Part shown: positions 62,059-64,000 of the stretch, one piece after another
Layout: every line of letters starts with the position of its first letter
Position numbering within the stretch: position 1 is the first letter of the stretch
Assembly: GCF_003112555.1 (NCBI RefSeq)
Contig: NZ_BEWB01000014.1
Location: 248,001-312,000, forward strand
Source: Streptomyces coelicoflavus
GTDB taxonomy: Bacteria > Actinomycetota > Actinomycetes > Streptomycetales > Streptomycetaceae
Direction of reading: 5' to 3'
DNA: 64,000 nucleotides
Notes under the pieces: generated by a model
Database searches by the model: none
The model's input: only the letters and a program-made list of their open reading frames with translations
What the model was told of the DNA's origin: nothing
Made by a program: the position numbers and the translations under genes

Positions 62059-62906
62059 CGTGGGTCTCCGTTGGTCCGGGTCGGCAGGCTGCCGAAGCGG
62101 CGGTCGCGGCACCGGTAGGTGCGCAGGCAGGCCAGGAAGTCGGGGGCTCGGAAGTCCGGCCAGAGCACTTCGGGGAACGTCCACTCGGCGTAAGCGACCT
62201 TCCAGAGCATGAAGTTGGAGATGCGCTGCTCGCCCGAAGTGCGGATGGCCAGGTCCACGTCCGGGGTGTCGGGAAAGGGCAGGTGCTGGGCGAAGAGGTG
62301 CTCGGTCACCTCGCCCGCGGGCGTTCCGTTCCGGATGAGTGACCGGGCGGCCTCGACGATGTCCCTGCGCCCGCCGTGGTCGAAGGCCACGGTCAGCGTC
62401 ATGCCCCGATTGCCGTCGGTCAACGTCGTCAGGTCGTCGAAGTCGCGGGCCAGTTCGCGGGGGATGCGCGGATCGGTCGCCCCGAGGAATCGGCAGCGGA
62501 TGCCGCGTGCCAGCAGGAGCGGCGCGTGCTTGCGCACCACCCGTCGGACGAGGCGCATGAGGTAGTCGACTTCCGCGCCGGGCCGGTTCCAGTTCTCGGT
62601 GGAGAAGGCGTACAGGGTGAGCCACTCGACACCCGCGGACCGGGCCGTCTCGATGATCTCGATGACGGTGGCCTCGGCGGCGCGGTGACCCGCCGTGCGC
62701 GGCAGAGAACGCCGCTGCGCCCAGCGGCCGTTCCCGTCCATCACGCAGGCCACGTGCCTGGGCACCGCGCGCGTGCCGGCCCCGGTGCCTCGACCGGCCG
62801 GCCCGTCGCTCCGCCCGTCGCGGTCCACCGTGTCCGGTGCCACCCCACCCGGAGCCGTACGTCCGGTAGCGCCGTACTCGTTCACGCCCCACCCCGCCTC
62901 GCCCAC
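62055..62906 (-). CDS. uppS: Isoprenyl (cis-prenyl) transferase
   Basis: The 283 residues contain the UPPS signatures: VPRHVACVMDGNGRWAQRR, HRAAEATVIEIIE, TLYAFSTENWNRP, and IRTSGEQRISNFMLWKVAYAEW with the catalytic arginines. It adds isopentenyl units in cis to a short allylic diphosphate. The housekeeping copy in streptomycetes usually sits near recO/era; this one is coupled to an MpaB-type oxygenase instead and so may make a special polyprenyl substrate. A nonconserved tail of about 45 residues leads the protein; GTG 62885 is an alternative start. Confidence 0.9.
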   Translation of the reverse strand: MGEAGWGVNEYGATGRTAPGGVAPDTVDRDGRSDGPAGRGTGAGTRAVPRHVACVMDGNGRWAQRRSLPRTAGHRAAEATVIEIIETARSAGVEWLTLYAFSTENWNRPGAEVDYLMRLVRRVVRKHAPLLLARGIRCRFLGATDPRIPRELARDFDDLTTLTDGNRGMTLTVAFDHGGRRDIVEAARSLIRNGTPAGEVTEHLFAQHLPFPDTPDVDLAIRTSGEQRISNFMLWKVAYAEWTFPEVLWPDFRAPDFLACLRTYRCRDRRFGSLPTRTNGDPR

Positions 62907-63054
62907 GCCCCCACCGGCGCGTTCCCTACCGGGATCTTGGCAGCGGCACGTGCCCCGGCAGGCGGATCTGGGAAGTCGTCACCCTTGGTTCATGCGTCCG
63001 AGTCGACGTCACCGCCGTATCCCCCCCGCCCACAGCGGAGGCGGGGGCGCTCGC

Positions 63055-63483
63055 TCAGTCGATGCAGAACTCGTTGCCCTCGATGTCCAGCATCGGAATG
63101 CACGCGTCGTTGCCGTCGTACAGGGTTCGCACGTGTACCGCGCCGAGCGGAACCAGCCGGGCCCGTTCGGCGTCGAGTGCGGCCAGGCGCTCGGCGCCCA
63201 CGAGGCCGGTGCCCACCCGCACGTCGAGATGCACCCGGTTCTTGGCGGCCTTTCCCTCGGGGACCCGCTGGAAGAACAGTCGCGGGCCGACGCCCGTGGG
63301 GTCGGCGCACGCGAACCACGCACCGCGCCGCTCGGGCGGCTGCGCACTCCAGTAGTCGTCCCAGGTGCCGAATCCTTCCGGAGGCGGTGGCACGACATAC
63401 CCCAGGACCTCGCACCAGAAGCGGGCCAGGCGCTCGGGTTCCGCGCAGTCGAAGGTGATTTGGAACTTCCTGATCGTCGGCAT
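63055..63483 (-). CDS. VOC-family protein
   Basis: The 142 residues form a complete VOC unit: IRKFQITFDCAEPERLARFWCEVLGY at the start, RLFFQRVPEGKAAKNRVHLDVRVG in the middle and DIEGNEFCID at the end. The segment KNRVHLD and the terminal GNEFC are typical of the actinobacterial Glyoxalase_6 group. Substrate unknown. It precedes another VOC gene of a different size, not a recent duplicate. Confidence 0.87.
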   Translation of the reverse strand: MPTIRKFQITFDCAEPERLARFWCEVLGYVVPPPPEGFGTWDDYWSAQPPERRGAWFACADPTGVGPRLFFQRVPEGKAAKNRVHLDVRVGTGLVGAERLAALDAERARLVPLGAVHVRTLYDGNDACIPMLDIEGNEFCID

Positions 63484-63566
63484 CGACGCACCCTACCGAC
63501 ATGACATCCGGAAGCCGCACCGGGCTCCGCGGCGACTTCCTGCGATGCGAGGGAGGCCCGGGCGCT

Positions 63567-64000
63567 TCAGCCGAGGTGTTTCAACGTGAACTCGTTGCCG
63601 TCCGGGTCGAACATGAACGCCCGGCCGTGGGTCTCCTCACCGGCGGCGTGGGACGCGCCGAGGGCGAGCAGGCGGTCGGTCTCCGCGGCGAAGTCGGCCC
63701 CGGCGTCGAGCGCGAGCTCGAGATGGATCCGGTTGGTGCCGGACTTCGGTGCCACCGGGGGGCCGCCCCAGGTGATCTTCGTGCCGCCGGCGGGGGACTG
63801 GATCGCGGTCTCCTGGTCATGGTCCCAGACCAGCGGCCACCGCAGCGCCTCACTCCAGAAGTAGCCGACCTCCTGCGTGCCGTCGCAAGCCAGTGCTCCG
63901 ACGGCTCCCGTACCGGCGAGGAAGGCGTTGCCGGCCGGGATGACGCAGAACTCGTTCCCGTCCGGGTCGGCGAGCACCACGTGTCCCTCCTCGGGAAGCT
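63567..64000 (-). CDS. VOC-family protein with two modules, N-terminal part outside the window
   Basis: The frame is open to the right edge. The visible part begins inside the end of a first VOC module (LPEEGHVVLADPDGNEFCVI) and continues with a complete second module (LACDGTQEVGYFWSEALRWPLVW, TNRIHLELALDAGADFAAE, FDPDGNEFTLKHLG). It is therefore a tandem VOC protein whose first strands lie beyond position 64000. A GTG at 63980 is in frame but would cut through a conserved strand, so it is not the start. Confidence 0.8.
   Translation of the reverse strand, partial: LPEEGHVVLADPDGNEFCVIPAGNAFLAGTGAVGALACDGTQEVGYFWSEALRWPLVWDHDQETAIQSPAGGTKITWGGPPVAPKSGTNRIHLELALDAGADFAAETDRLLALGASHAAGEETHGRAFMFDPDGNEFTLKHLG

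Overview
The window is high-GC actinobacterial chromosome with the codon use, GTG/TTG starts and gene families of Streptomyces. One gene (26913-27854) encodes endoglycosidase H almost exactly as I remember it from Streptomyces plicatus, so the strain probably belongs to the S. plicatus / rochei / vinaceusdrappus group. I saw no rRNA, tRNA, transposase, phage gene or CRISPR array. The stretch looks like an accessory chromosomal region of sugar hydrolases, regulators with divergent targets, small detoxification enzymes and resistance-type genes.

Layout. 1-3.3 kb: divergent secreted GH84 and GH20 enzymes sharing a DasR-type operator. 3.3-8.8 kb: LysR, a secreted phosphoesterase-fold protein, a signal-less ligand-binding protein, VOC, an alpha/beta hydrolase and a WYL regulator. 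8.9-17.6 kb: OatA-like acyltransferase, Gfo/Idh oxidoreductase, YceI, a giant SCO7613-type membrane protein, IclR, STAS, DUF488. 17.7-20.7 kb: pntAB. 20.8-26.9 kb: TetR with a TetX-like flavoprotein, a rifampin-monooxygenase-like gene behind a leader peptide and a two-state hairpin, a DHFR-like protein, TetR with a saccharopine-dehydrogenase-like protein. 26.9-34 kb: Endo H, a broken VOC gene, an MDR reductase, a SufR-like regulator divergent from DoxX/FolE, a reductase remnant, ManD, a phosphatase. 34-42.8 kb: PIG-L, GNAT, DUF574 methyltransferase, GT2, MOSC, MFS/TetR, a CebR-box GH5 cellulase, SRPBCC, a K+ channel.

42.8-54.7 kb is the most coherent system: a secreted sialidase-fold protein that I assign to GH93 (exo-arabinanase), a LacI regulator, and a four-gene YtfQRT-YjfF/AraUVWZ-type sugar ABC operon. 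All three transcription units carry the same LacI-like operator, roughly TRCAWCGWTRTA. A large secreted PA14-GH2-LamG enzyme follows, behind a different perfect LacI-type palindrome. I read this as an arabinofuranoside/galactofuranoside scavenging regulon.

55.2-64 kb: an ABC-F ribosome-protection-type gene behind a possible leaderless four-codon leader and several hairpins, a two-component system, a secreted tripeptidyl-aminopeptidase-like hydrolase, a translationally coupled pair of a cis-prenyltransferase and an MpaB-type oxygenase fused to EF-hands, and two VOC genes, the last cut by the window edge.
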